A stretch of DNA of 64,000 bases, taken from assembly GCF_001701045.1 (NCBI RefSeq), contig NZ_CP016757.1, forward strand, positions 947,501-1,011,500. The letters run 5' to 3'. The stretch's first letter is position 1. Every line of letters starts with the position of its first letter. The notes under the pieces were generated by a model, which had not been told where the DNA came from, did not search any database, and saw only the letters and a program-made list of their open reading frames with translations. This DNA is from Cloacibacillus porcorum. Lineage in GTDB: Bacteria; Synergistota; Synergistia; Synergistales; Synergistaceae. Position numbers and translations under genes: made by a program. Positions 16,870 to 25,529 of the stretch are shown in pieces.

Positions 16870-18082
16870 ATGCTTTTGTACGGTATACCCGCGGACTCAG
16901 CGGTACGAGAGCCGCCGCGGCGAGGAATACCGCGCCGTAGAGCAGGCGGTAGGCTCCAGCCGCGTCGCCCGCGAGCCGGATGAGGAATTCCATAATGATC
17001 GGCGTAATGAAGAACTGACTGGAATATAGCAGGCCGAAGAGGACGGCGAGGCGCGTCACATAGCGCCGTCCCCCGAGGTCTATCGTCAGGCACATAAAGG
17101 CCGGATAACCGAAGCCCATCGCGAGGCCGAAGATAAAGCCGCAGAGCATCAGCGTCGCGGGGGTGGAGACGAAGGTCATTGTAAACATCATCGCCGCCGT
17201 TACCGCAGTTGATACTGGCGCGCACAGCTTGCGCGGCAGCCGGTCGATGAGATGTCCGAAAATAATCCTGAACAACAGCGCCGTTCCCGCCGAGACGCTG
17301 AAGAAGTATGATGCGGCGACGCCCCGTTCCTGCGCCAGCTGCACGAAGCGCAGCTGCCCCGCGTCGGTGAGGGCGAATAACATGGCGGATATGATGAAAA
17401 AGATTATCTGCGGTCTCTTGAGCAGTACGAGATAAGAGGCCTTCTCCTCCGTTTCTCCGTACTCGTGTGTGGCGGCGTTCTCGGCGGGGAGCGGCGGCAG
17501 GCGCCTTATGGCGGCGATGCCGGCCGTCACCAGCAGCGGAAAGAAAAATATATAGCTTTTGAAAAAGCCCTCTGAGATCAGGAACTCCATCGCCGGCACG
17601 ACAATGAGAGAGGGTAAATTGTAGGCGGTGGAAATCAGTCCGATGCTGCGGCCGCGGATATTTTCTGGTATAAACTGCCGCTCATAGGCCGTCATCATGA
17701 TGCCGACGATCCCGAAGCCGACTCCGGCGACGGCGCGCCACAGAATCACGCCCTTCACCGTTCCGGCAAAGAGCGCGACGCCCGCCGCGCTGACGAAGAA
17801 ACAGCCGTAGCCGAAACGTATCAGGCTGCGGCCCCCGAAGCGCTGTTCCGCTATCGGGATGAAGGGGCGCAGCGAAAAAGAGACCCCGTAGCACACTCCC
17901 ATGACTACGCCCCCGAGCTCTCCCGCTGAGATTCCGATCCCTGCGAGGTAGGGAAGCATGAAATAATAGCCGCTCTCAAGCGCGGCGCTGATAAAGGTAA
18001 TGCAGAAGAACAGCAGTATATAACCCCACGCCGAGGCCGGGATGCTTGGGTTATCTCTTGTCGGTGAGGCGATCTTCGGCAT
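16868..18082 (-). CDS. MFS transporter (paralogue 1)
   Basis: A 404-aa major facilitator with about 12 hydrophobic segments and an ERQFIPENIRGRSIGLISTA loop after TM5, the same landmark as in its paralogue at 19071-20273. The ATG at 18082 has GGAGGG upstream. The longer open frame reaching 18316 runs through a terminator hairpin and non-coding-like sequence and is rejected. Substrate unknown; the setting (ProC, dipeptidase, amino-acid symporter) suggests an amino acid or small peptide. It is separated from proC by a terminator and so has its own promoter. Confidence 0.88.
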   Translation of the reverse strand: MPKIASPTRDNPSIPASAWGYILLFFCITFISAALESGYYFMLPYLAGIGISAGELGGVVMGVCYGVSFSLRPFIPIAEQRFGGRSLIRFGYGCFFVSAAGVALFAGTVKGVILWRAVAGVGFGIVGIMMTAYERQFIPENIRGRSIGLISTAYNLPSLIVVPAMEFLISEGFFKSYIFFFPLLVTAGIAAIRRLPPLPAENAATHEYGETEEKASYLVLLKRPQIIFFIISAMLFALTDAGQLRFVQLAQERGVAASYFFSVSAGTALLFRIIFGHLIDRLPRKLCAPVSTAVTAAMMFTMTFVSTPATLMLCGFIFGLAMGFGYPAFMCLTIDLGGRRYVTRLAVLFGLLYSSQFFITPIIMEFLIRLAGDAAGAYRLLYGAVFLAAAALVPLSPRVYRTKA

Positions 18083-18134
18083 AAATATCCCTCCGCGGAA
18101 ATCAATCTTACGATTAACAAGGATACAGAGAGAT

Positions 18135-18146
18135 TGTAACGTTACA
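18135..18146 (-). promoter_or_regulatory. Perfect palindrome upstream of MFS paralogue 1
   Basis: The 12-bp palindrome TGTAACGTTACA lies 53 nt before the MFS start. It could be an operator; no regulator is encoded next to it and no -10/-35 pair is convincing nearby. Confidence 0.35.
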
Positions 18147-18192
18147 GAGTAATTAATTCCATAGTAAAGTTTTATTTTGTTTGAATAAAAAC

Positions 18193-18228
18193 GGCTCCGC
18201 TCTCCCGCTGCGGCGGGAGAGCGGAGCC
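18193..18228 (-). terminator. Terminator of the proC-containing operon
   Basis: A 16-bp GC-rich stem (GGCTCCGCTCTCCCGC with its complement) and a 4-nt loop, followed on the minus strand by GTTTTTATTC. It ends the transcript that includes ppnP, the dipeptidase, the second MFS gene and proC. Confidence 0.9.
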
Positions 18229-18248
18229 TGTCTGTTAAATTGACGTTC

Positions 18249-19067
18249 CTATTCTTTGTTGAGCATCTCCAAAATGCCGTCGCTGTAGGCCTTGGTGCGC
18301 AGGAATCCCTCTTCATAGCATTCCTTAACCGTGGCTTTGAAGGCGTTCTGTTCGAGGTTGTAGAGCTGGCGTACGGAGATGCCGCCGGGGGTGCTGGTCT
18401 CCGCGAGCAGTCCGCCGATGTTGTCGATATTGTTCTCCCAGACCTTGAGGCAGCCCTCTACGGTGCCGAAGGCCATCTTCGCCGCCGTCTTATGGTCGAT
18501 GCCAAGCAGCAGCGCAGATTCGACGATCCCCTGGAAGAAGGCGTAAACGGGCGCGGGGCCGGTAAGTGAGGTTATCGCGTTGATCTTATCCTCACCAAGG
18601 GCGAGGCAGGTGCCCATTGCGCCGAATATCTTCATCAGGTCGGCCCTCTGTGACTCACTCACCTTGGAGTTGAAGGCGACGGCGATGACGCCGTGGCCGA
18701 TTCTGCTCGGCGGGTTGGGGAGGGCGCGCGCCACCGCCGCGCCGGGAACGTTGTTTTCGTAGAGCGCCATGGGGATGCCGGAAGAGATGGAGACGATGGT
18801 TTTGCCCGTGAAATCGTAGGCATTGAGCGTCTTCGCCATATCAATGGCGTTGTCCGAGCGTACGCACATAAAGACGTAGTCGGCGGCGGCGATCATATCT
18901 TTAGGCTCGCAGCAGACGGTGAGGCCGTATTTCTCGCTCATATATGCGAGGCGATTCGCGCTCACGTCATAAAGGTAGATATCCGACGGCTTGGCGATGC
19001 CGCTCGCCGTTATCTTCTGGCTTAAAATCTCCGCGATCGCTCCTGAACCCATAAATCCTATCTTCAT
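18249..19067 (-). CDS. proC: Pyrroline-5-carboxylate reductase
   Basis: A 272-aa ProC that reduces 1-pyrroline-5-carboxylate to L-proline with NAD(P)H. The Rossmann motif is GFMGSGAIAEIL, followed by RALPNPPSRIGHGV, LTGPAPVYAFF and the substrate loop TSTPGGISVRQLYNLE. AGGAGTGG precedes the ATG. It is the last gene of an operon with two amino-acid-related carriers and a dipeptidase, so here it probably works in breakdown or interconversion of proline-type amino acids and not only in biosynthesis. Confidence 0.92.
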   Translation of the reverse strand: MKIGFMGSGAIAEILSQKITASGIAKPSDIYLYDVSANRLAYMSEKYGLTVCCEPKDMIAAADYVFMCVRSDNAIDMAKTLNAYDFTGKTIVSISSGIPMALYENNVPGAAVARALPNPPSRIGHGVIAVAFNSKVSESQRADLMKIFGAMGTCLALGEDKINAITSLTGPAPVYAFFQGIVESALLLGIDHKTAAKMAFGTVEGCLKVWENNIDNIGGLLAETSTPGGISVRQLYNLEQNAFKATVKECYEEGFLRTKAYSDGILEMLNKE

Positions 19068-19070
19068 TAT

Positions 19071-20273
19071 TTACCACTCCTGTATGTTATTAGTTTTTCT
19101 ATAAACTTTAGCGCCGACCGGCACGGTTATGGCCGCCGCTAAAAATACGCTTCCGTAGATTACTTTATAAGCCAGCGCCGCGCTTCCCATAATGTTGATA
19201 AAAAACTCCATAATTACCGGCGTCAGAAAAAAGAAACCTGAATATATCAGACCGAATACTACCGCCAGGCGTGTAACATAGGCTTTGCCGCCCAGGTCGA
19301 GGATCAGGCACATAAAAGCGGGGTAGCCGAAGCCCATGCCGATTCCGAAGATAAAGCCGTATAACATAAGCGATGAGGCTGTAGAGGCCGTCGTCATAAT
19401 AAACATCATTGCGGCGGTAATGGCTGTTGCTCCCGAGGCGCAGATCTTGCGCGGCAGCATATCAATGAGTTTTCCGCAGAGTATACGGAAAAGCAGTGCC
19501 GTTCCCGCGGAGACACTGAAGAAGTAAGAGGCCGTCAGCCCGAGTTCCCCGGTGAGCTGTACGAAAGTGAGCTGTCCTGCGTCCGTTAGGGCGAAAAGCG
19601 CGGCAGAGACAGCGAAAAGGGATATCTGCGGCTTTCGGAGCAGCGATATATATGATATGGAGGGCATATCGTCAGCTTCAGCCGCCGTTCCCCGTTCTTC
19701 GATTTTTGGCAGCTTGCGGATTACAACGGTTCCCGCAGCAACCAGCAGAGGGAAGAAAAATATGTAACAGAGATAAAGTTCCTTAGTGATAAGAAGCTCC
19801 ATCGCGGGAACGATTATCAGTGATGGGAGGCTATAGGCCGTCGTTATCAGTGCGATGCTGCGTCCCCGGATATTTTCGGGAATAAACTGCCGTTCATAGG
19901 CGGTGAGAGAGACGCCGACCATGCTCAGCCCGAGGCCGGTGATGCCGCGCCAGATGATGACGGAGAATATCTCTTTACCAAAGAGCGCTATACCGGCGGC
20001 ACTGATAAAAAAACAGGCGTAACCTCCCAAAAGCATCTTATCGTTGCCTAGCCGCTGTTCAAAAAAAGGGACGAACGGACGGATAAAAAAGGATATGCCG
20101 TAGCATATCCCCATAGCTACGCCCCCGAGTGCGCCGAGGGGGATGCCGCGTCCCTCAAGGTAGGGCAGCAGGAAATAATAGCCGCTCTCCATGGAGGCGC
20201 TGATGAAGGTGATGGAGAAAAATATAAAGATATAACCGAGTTCAGGACTTAATATTTTCCTCGTTCCGTTCAT
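19071..20273 (-). CDS. MFS transporter (paralogue 2)
   Basis: A 400-aa major facilitator, clearly homologous over its length to the MFS gene at 16868-18082 (shared PSLIIVPAMELLI, ERQFIPENIRGRSIALI and MGFGYPAFMCLILDLGG-type segments). Its start overlaps the stop of the upstream dipeptidase by 4 nt (ATGA), implying translational coupling. It ends 4 nt before the proC start. The tight packing with a dipeptidase and ProC supports import or export of a peptide-derived amino acid. Confidence 0.88.
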   Translation of the reverse strand: MNGTRKILSPELGYIFIFFSITFISASMESGYYFLLPYLEGRGIPLGALGGVAMGICYGISFFIRPFVPFFEQRLGNDKMLLGGYACFFISAAGIALFGKEIFSVIIWRGITGLGLSMVGVSLTAYERQFIPENIRGRSIALITTAYSLPSLIIVPAMELLITKELYLCYIFFFPLLVAAGTVVIRKLPKIEERGTAAEADDMPSISYISLLRKPQISLFAVSAALFALTDAGQLTFVQLTGELGLTASYFFSVSAGTALLFRILCGKLIDMLPRKICASGATAITAAMMFIMTTASTASSLMLYGFIFGIGMGFGYPAFMCLILDLGGKAYVTRLAVVFGLIYSGFFFLTPVIMEFFINIMGSAALAYKVIYGSVFLAAAITVPVGAKVYRKTNNIQEW

Positions 20274-21676
20274 TTCGCCATCTCTAATATCGCGTACGCC
20301 ATCAGCCTTGTGCTTTCCATCAGGTTGGTGATTAAAAGCCTCTCGTTTGCCCCGTGCGCCCTGTCATCCTCGTTCTCAAAGGTGGCTCCGTAGGGAACCA
20401 TGTTTGGCATCCTCTTGGAGTACGTCCCGCCGCACATACTGACGAGGTATGGCTCTTTGCCGGTGGCGTTGTGATAGCCGCGCTGCAGGGTCTTTATCAG
20501 CGGGTGCTCCGGGCTGTAGTAGAGCGGCGCCGTCTTCGCGAAGGGCTCAAAGCTGCCGCCGGCAAAAGAGAAGCTCTGTTCGAGCGTTTCGCAGACGCTG
20601 TCGAAAGATATCGTCTCTGCGGGGATGTATATGCCGCAGGTGACGGTGATGGAATGCTCGTCGCCGCTGATTTTCGCCATATTTACGGTCAGCGCGCCGC
20701 AGTGTGCGTGCGAGGCCTTTATTCCCAGCGAGCAGCCGTCAGCCTCTACACCGATTTTGTCCGCAAGGAAACGCACGAACTTTCCGGCGCCGCCGTTGAT
20801 TTCGGTGGCGCTGAGGAGAATCAGCAGTCTGCCGACGGCGTTTTCTCCAAGCTCAGGCAGTGTGGCATGAGCCGCCTTCCCGTGAACGGTGATGGTAAGG
20901 TGGTCGCCGGAGGCGGCTATTTTGGTTTTCCAGCCGTTCCTTTTAGCCTCAGCGGCAACAGCGCTTGCGGTTCTTTCAAGTGCCTGTATCTCTCCCTTGA
21001 GCACGGCCTCAGCTCTCGCGGGTACAGAACCGATGCTTTCACCGCCGCATATCTTTGCCAGAGAGATTCCTTTCACGGGAGCTGTTTCAAAAACTGCCGT
21101 GGAAGTAAATTTTATCGTCCCTTTTTCCGTGTTGACCACCGGATAGGCTCCATCTGGGGTAAAGGCGTAAAGCGGCGGCCGTTCGCTTTTAAGGTAGGCC
21201 TCCACGTCGCGCATTTTCCCGCTCTCTTCGTCCATGCCAAAAATTATCCGTACCCTCTTTGAGAGTGGAATTCCGAGGTCAGCCACCGCCTTCAGCGCGT
21301 AGAGAGAGCTAAAGAGCGGCCCTTTATCGTCCTGCGTGCCGCGTCCGAGAATAGCCCCGTTTTTAACACATCCGCAGAACGGCTCAAAGTCCCAGCCTTC
21401 GCCTGGAGCCACCACATCAAGGTGTCCCATCACGGCCACAGTCTCTTCTCCGTCGCCGTAATCGGCCCAGCATATTTTGCCGTCCAGATCCGTAACTTTG
21501 AAATCCAGCTGCCTAGCGCAGGCCATCGCGTGGTCGGCGGCACGGGCGATCTCAATGCCGTAGGGAAACCCGCTGGCGTCTTCCGTATAGAGGCTGGGGA
21601 TACGTACGCTTTCGCATACGCTCTGCACCAGCCGCGGAAGATATGATTTTACGATCCTGTCGAGCCTCTCGTTCAT
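20270..21676 (-). CDS. pepV: PepV-like M20 dipeptidase
   Basis: A 468-aa zinc metallopeptidase of family M20 resembling PepV/Sapep dipeptidases, which cleave a broad range of dipeptides in the cytoplasm. Metal-site segments are visible: GHLDVVAPGEGW (His, Asp), GRGTQDDKGP (bridging Asp) and GMDEESG (catalytic Glu and metal Glu). The C-terminal MCGGTYSKRMPN and AHGANERL carry further ligands. It is coupled to the MFS gene through an ATGA overlap and follows ppnP by 9 nt. Confidence 0.92.
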   Translation of the reverse strand: MNERLDRIVKSYLPRLVQSVCESVRIPSLYTEDASGFPYGIEIARAADHAMACARQLDFKVTDLDGKICWADYGDGEETVAVMGHLDVVAPGEGWDFEPFCGCVKNGAILGRGTQDDKGPLFSSLYALKAVADLGIPLSKRVRIIFGMDEESGKMRDVEAYLKSERPPLYAFTPDGAYPVVNTEKGTIKFTSTAVFETAPVKGISLAKICGGESIGSVPARAEAVLKGEIQALERTASAVAAEAKRNGWKTKIAASGDHLTITVHGKAAHATLPELGENAVGRLLILLSATEINGGAGKFVRFLADKIGVEADGCSLGIKASHAHCGALTVNMAKISGDEHSITVTCGIYIPAETISFDSVCETLEQSFSFAGGSFEPFAKTAPLYYSPEHPLIKTLQRGYHNATGKEPYLVSMCGGTYSKRMPNMVPYGATFENEDDRAHGANERLLITNLMESTRLMAYAILEMAK

Positions 21677-21685
21677 TACTGAAGC

Positions 21686-22000
21686 CTAGAGAAAATCGCA
21701 GATATACTCTGAAATTTCGCTGCAGCGGACTTTAAAGACGGTATTCGCCGGCACGTCATAGCAGCCGCCGGTCTCCACCAGCCGCCAGCCTTTGTCTCCC
21801 GGAAACAAAACTTCGACCGCGCCGGCCGTCATTACTACCTTTTCCGGACCGTCCGAATGGAACTCAAACTCTCCGGGGAGATATACGCCAAGAGTCTGCG
21901 TCTTTCCGTCCGGATAGCGAAGAGTACGGCTCTGCACCTTACCGTCACAGTAGATATTTACCTTTACTTTGACATCGACTGAATTTATGAATTCTGACAT
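21686..22000 (-). CDS. ppnP: Pyrimidine/purine nucleoside phosphorylase PpnP
   Basis: A 104-aa cupin of the PpnP (DUF1255) family, which phosphorolyses a broad set of nucleosides. Its length and segments TLGVYLPGEFEFHSDGPE and the conserved FKVRCSEISEYICDF end match the family. ATG 22000 follows AGGAGG with 7-nt spacing; the GTG at 22003 is too close. Why it sits in an amino-acid operon is not clear. Confidence 0.9.
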   Translation of the reverse strand: MSEFINSVDVKVKVNIYCDGKVQSRTLRYPDGKTQTLGVYLPGEFEFHSDGPEKVVMTAGAVEVLFPGDKGWRLVETGGCYDVPANTVFKVRCSEISEYICDFL

Positions 22001-22028
22001 CACATATCCTCCTGTTTTCTTGATTAAT

Positions 22029-22053
22029 GGGGAAGAGCGCCGCGCTCCTCCCC
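22029..22053 (-). terminator. Hairpin after the AGCS symporter gene
   Basis: The stem GGGGAAGAGC / GCTCCTCCCC has one mismatch and a 5-nt loop. It lies between the symporter stop and ppnP. The following T content is weak, so it may only partly stop transcription and let the downstream genes be read. Confidence 0.5.
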
Positions 22054-22085
22054 ATAGCAGCTATTGTTATACTTTTTAGTTTTCG

Positions 22086-23582
22086 TTAGTTTTCGTCGGT
22101 TGCCTTAGTTCCTGACTTAGCCGCCGCTTTCGCCGCCTGTCTCGCCGCCTTTTCAGGGTTTAGGTAATCAGTTTCAAATTCCTTGACCAGCCTGAAGATC
22201 ACTGGCGAGAGCAGCGTCAGGGCGATGACGTTTACGTAGACCGGCAGTGCCGACTGTATATCGAGCATCATCCATACGACTGAGGGAACTGTTCCGTGGT
22301 AGAAGAAGAACATCGAGACGCAGAGGGGGACCATCGGTCCAGTGTAGCGAACAAATTTCACATATTTCATGCGTTCTTCGTGCGGCTTATTCTGAACACA
22401 GTAGACGATGAGCGATTCCAGATATGAGAACCAGCCTGTTGTCGTGGTAAGGGAGAAGATTATCATAAAGAACGCGAGCATATGCGGGGCGTATCCGCCG
22501 AAGGCTATTCCCAGCGCTTCGCCGACCGAGCCTGCGCCGCCGCGTCCTGTCTGCCACGCGCCGGTGATGATGACCATCAAACCGGTGATGGTGCAGACGA
22601 CCATCGTATCCATGAAGACCTCCATCGCGCCCCAGAGGCCCTGGCGTCCAGGATGATCTACGTCAACGGCCGCGTGGATAATCGGCGAGCTGCCCCAGCC
22701 GGCCTCGTTGCTGTAGACGCTTCTTGCCACTCCGACCTGAACGACCTTCATCACCGTGACTCCGGCAAAACCTCCGACCGCCGCATAGGGCTGGAAGGCG
22801 TAGTAAAATATCGACTTGATGCCGGCGATCGCAGCAGGAATGTCCTTAACTATTATCAGCACTCCCGCGGACAGATAGCAGAGCACCATCACCGGCACGG
22901 CGCGCTCCGCGAATTTTACGATACGGGGGATACCGCCGAGTACGATAACATAGCATATTCCGGTGTAGAATATCGCGCAAAAGATGGCGGTAGTTCCTGA
23001 AAGTTTGAAGGCGCTCTGCAGGGCTTCAACGATCGTGTACGGTCCTGGCGCGAAATAGAAGGCGCCGATCATCGTCACTGTGAAGATAAGAGAGAGGACC
23101 TTGCACCACTTCCAGCCTTTGCCCTCCACAAGTCCCTTTTGGATATAATACGCCGCGCTTCCGTATGAGGAGCCGTCCTCATAGCGCTGCTTATAATGCT
23201 GAGTAAGGACGATCTCGCTCATCTTGGTGACCATTCCCACCAACGCCGCCATCCACATCCAGAAGAGCGCTCCCGGTCCGCCGATGGCGATCGCGCTAGC
23301 CACGCCGGCGATATTGCCGTTGCCTACGGTGCCGCCCAGCGCCGTGGCAAAGGCGCCAAAAGAAGAAACCTTGCTTTCTCTGACTTTTTTGTTCTTACGG
23401 AAGAGACCTCCCAGTGTGTTATAGAATATGTCTCCAAAGCGGCGGAACTGAAAAAAGCCCGTACCGATAGTGAGGAACAACCCGAGAAGAAGAAACATTA
23501 TTGCGAAATATTTGTTCCAGAGCACGGTCCACGCGACATATTCAAGGGCCGCTTCTACCTGTTTTGCTATCGTTGCATCCAT
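22086..23582 (-). CDS. Alanine/glycine:cation symporter (AGCS family)
   Basis: A 498-aa Na+- or H+-coupled amino-acid importer in the inner membrane. Family signatures include ALGGTVGNGNIAGVASAIAIGGPGALFWMW (landmarks GTVGNGNIAGV and GGPGALFWMW, about residues 83-112) and VYSNEAGWGSSPIIHAAV (about 290). Many hydrophobic segments are visible and the C-terminus is a charged Ala/Lys-rich tail. CGGAGGT precedes the ATG. It heads the minus-strand run that continues into ppnP, the dipeptidase, MFS and proC. Confidence 0.93.
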   Translation of the reverse strand: MDATIAKQVEAALEYVAWTVLWNKYFAIMFLLLGLFLTIGTGFFQFRRFGDIFYNTLGGLFRKNKKVRESKVSSFGAFATALGGTVGNGNIAGVASAIAIGGPGALFWMWMAALVGMVTKMSEIVLTQHYKQRYEDGSSYGSAAYYIQKGLVEGKGWKWCKVLSLIFTVTMIGAFYFAPGPYTIVEALQSAFKLSGTTAIFCAIFYTGICYVIVLGGIPRIVKFAERAVPVMVLCYLSAGVLIIVKDIPAAIAGIKSIFYYAFQPYAAVGGFAGVTVMKVVQVGVARSVYSNEAGWGSSPIIHAAVDVDHPGRQGLWGAMEVFMDTMVVCTITGLMVIITGAWQTGRGGAGSVGEALGIAFGGYAPHMLAFFMIIFSLTTTTGWFSYLESLIVYCVQNKPHEERMKYVKFVRYTGPMVPLCVSMFFFYHGTVPSVVWMMLDIQSALPVYVNVIALTLLSPVIFRLVKEFETDYLNPEKAARQAAKAAAKSGTKATDEN

Positions 23583-23715
23583 GCTGGTACCTCCGTGATT
23601 TGTATACTCGATAAATAAGTGTTATTATAGTTAGACCAAGGTGCTTAATGCTTAAGAGCGGTAAGATGTTATATTTTTATTGCGCTGACGTTTAACACGT
23701 CGGTTATTACATAAA

Positions 23716-23743
23716 CAGGCAGGAAGCGACAACTTCCTGCCTG
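23716..23743 (-). terminator. Terminator after the saccharopine-DH-like gene
   Basis: A perfect 11-bp stem (CAGGCAGGAAG and complement) with a 6-nt loop, followed on the minus strand by TTTATGT. It lies 19 nt after the stop codon. Confidence 0.8.
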
Positions 23744-23761
23744 CATTTATTCCAGATAAAC

Positions 23762-24940
23762 TTATTTTTCCCAGAGTTTGACGTTTTTCTCAACTTCTAC
23801 CTTTTCTTTGTAGAAGATGCCTCGCTTTGCCTGTTCGGCCATTACCCAGTTATAGAAGTCGTCGTCCTTAGCTAACTTTTCCGCGGCGAGCATTCCCTTG
23901 CCGGTGAGTTTTCCGTCGACCATCGCGCGGGCGAAGATGCCGCAGGTGCAGGCGGTGGTCCAGGCCATCGAGGTGTAGCCCGTCTCGGGGATCTCCTTCT
24001 GAGCGATCTCCCAGGTGTATGTCACGCGGTCATCGCCCTTGATTCCCTTGACAACGATCTTCAGAACGGACATGTCGACCTCACCGGGCTGTCTCTGATA
24101 TTTCTTCGAGAAGATGTCGATGAGGATGTCGCGCGGAACCTGCTTGACCTTACCGAGCATTCTCTCTTCCTTATCGAAGAGGTCAAGGTCGTTGAGCAGG
24201 CGCATCTGCGCCGCGAGGCCGGGCCAGCGGACGGTGTAGGCCGCCATCTCCGGCACGTCTTTGAAGCTGCGGAAGAGTCCGCCGAGTCCGTTGCTCGTGA
24301 AGCATTCAAGATTTTTGAATTCCTCTATCTCAAAGTGCATCACCTCGCTGAGAGCGGGGATGACCATCTCTTTACCGCCGCGGACGACCGTTGTTGGCTG
24401 GTTGAACTGGTTGAGGTTGTCAGAGATTGACCAGGTAGTGAAATAGTTGAAGGGGGGACGGGGATTTACGGGGAGGCCGCCGCCGACGTAGACGTACATC
24501 TCTTCGCATTTGTCGAGTTTGTAGTAGCCGCGGCCGCCGAAGAAGTTGCTCATGCCCGGCTCAAAACCGATCATCGAGATGCCGAGTCCGCCGGTCTCCT
24601 GACCGATCTTGTCATAGGGTTCGTCGGAACGGCCGTGCATGCTGGAGACATTGGATATCTTTTTGCCGAGCTCCATCGCGATCTGAGTTACCAGATAGCC
24701 TACAGTTCCGGGCATTGCCGCTGTGATGATGTCACAGTCAGCGGAAAGCTTTGCGATCAAGTCCTTATCGGTAGCGGAGCCTTTGACGGTCTCGACGCTC
24801 GGATAGAGGCGCTTGGTCTCGGCAAGGTTTTCCTCGCTCATATCCAGCACGACAAAATCAAAATCGCTGATCATGTCGTGAACTATGCAGCGGCCCACCA
24901 TACCCGCGCCGATCTGTAGAGCTTTTTTCTTTGTTGCCAT
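23762..24940 (-). CDS. Saccharopine dehydrogenase-family oxidoreductase
   Basis: A 392-aa NAD(P)-dependent oxidoreductase with an N-terminal Rossmann motif (QIGAGMVGRCIVHDM) and the larger C-terminal substrate domain typical of saccharopine dehydrogenase-like enzymes (GISMIGFEPGMSNFF, about residues 130-145). Such enzymes act on imine adducts of amino acids with 2-oxo acids. ATG 24940 has AGGAGGAACAG upstream; the longer open frame to 25045 covers the operator and lacks a site. Its promoter and operator match those of the opp operon, so it is probably induced together with peptide uptake. Substrate unknown. Confidence 0.85.
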   Translation of the reverse strand: MATKKKALQIGAGMVGRCIVHDMISDFDFVVLDMSEENLAETKRLYPSVETVKGSATDKDLIAKLSADCDIITAAMPGTVGYLVTQIAMELGKKISNVSSMHGRSDEPYDKIGQETGGLGISMIGFEPGMSNFFGGRGYYKLDKCEEMYVYVGGGLPVNPRPPFNYFTTWSISDNLNQFNQPTTVVRGGKEMVIPALSEVMHFEIEEFKNLECFTSNGLGGLFRSFKDVPEMAAYTVRWPGLAAQMRLLNDLDLFDKEERMLGKVKQVPRDILIDIFSKKYQRQPGEVDMSVLKIVVKGIKGDDRVTYTWEIAQKEIPETGYTSMAWTTACTCGIFARAMVDGKLTGKGMLAAEKLAKDDDFYNWVMAEQAKRGIFYKEKVEVEKNVKLWEK

Positions 24941-25021
24941 CTCTGTTCCTCCTATTAATATGAATTTATTTTGCAGACAATAAAAAATTAATGGATACGA
25001 TGTATACTTAAAAACAAATTC

Positions 25022-25032
25022 TGGCACTACCA
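25022..25032 (-). promoter_or_regulatory. Operator site 1 (TGGTAGTGCCA on the minus strand)
   Basis: An 11-bp palindrome-like site about 25 nt downstream of the -10 box of the saccharopine-DH-like gene, embedded in CCATAG/CCAGAATTT context that also occurs at the opp promoter. It matches the core TGGTAATACCA of sites 2 and 4. A GntR/FadR-type protein (32074-32844) is the likely binder. Confidence 0.6.
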
Positions 25033-25057
25033 TAGGTTCATCCAACGCTCTGATGTG

Positions 25058-25086
25058 AATATATCATGTCTTTTATATATCGTCAA
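25058..25086 (-). promoter_or_regulatory. Promoter of the saccharopine-DH-like gene
   Basis: On the minus strand, TTGACG (25086-25081) and TATATT (25063-25058) are separated by 17 nt. The same two hexamers with the same spacing occur at the opp operon promoter (31801-31773). The rest of the 25087-25467 stretch shows no supportable gene. Confidence 0.7.
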
Positions 25087-25467
25087 GCATTGATTTTGTT
25101 TGTGCCGCTGCGTTGGTGACAGTGCTGAGAGATGGAAGAATTGCGGGAAATACGGTAATAAGCCGACACTTCGGTGAAAATATGATTACGTATGGGGGAT
25201 TTATTGGAATATATAAAAACTGCAGATAATTCGCGCAAACAGTGCGTTAAATTTATTGAAAGAAACCGGTTTATTGGAAATGTACGGCTGCCATGGCAAT
25301 CAATTTTTAGTATTTATTTCTGAATTTACGGATCGGCAATGGCAGCATATCTGAATGATGTGTGAAGTTCTCCAAATGTTCATTGCAGAAGTTTGTGTCG
25401 TCTTGTGGTCATATGTAAATCTAGGCCGATCTAAACCTGTAAGGCCGGATAAGGGCAAAGGAAACAA

Positions 25468-25498
25468 GGGCCGTGCATTATTAATAATCGCGCGGCCC
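25468..25498 (-). terminator. Hairpin after the peptide-binding protein gene
   Basis: GGGCCGTGC and CGCGCGGCCC pair around an inner ATTATTAATAAT palindrome, followed on the minus strand by TTGTTTCCTTT. It lies 31 nt past the stop codon and probably ends the opp operon transcript. Confidence 0.6.
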
Positions 25499-25529
25499 CT
25501 GCCTCTTCATTTACTTTCGATAACGGATA

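Noticed and set aside
18083-18316. N-terminal extension of the MFS gene to an upstream ATG
   Set aside because: The extension runs through a strong terminator hairpin and a palindrome; GGAGGG supports the start at 18082.
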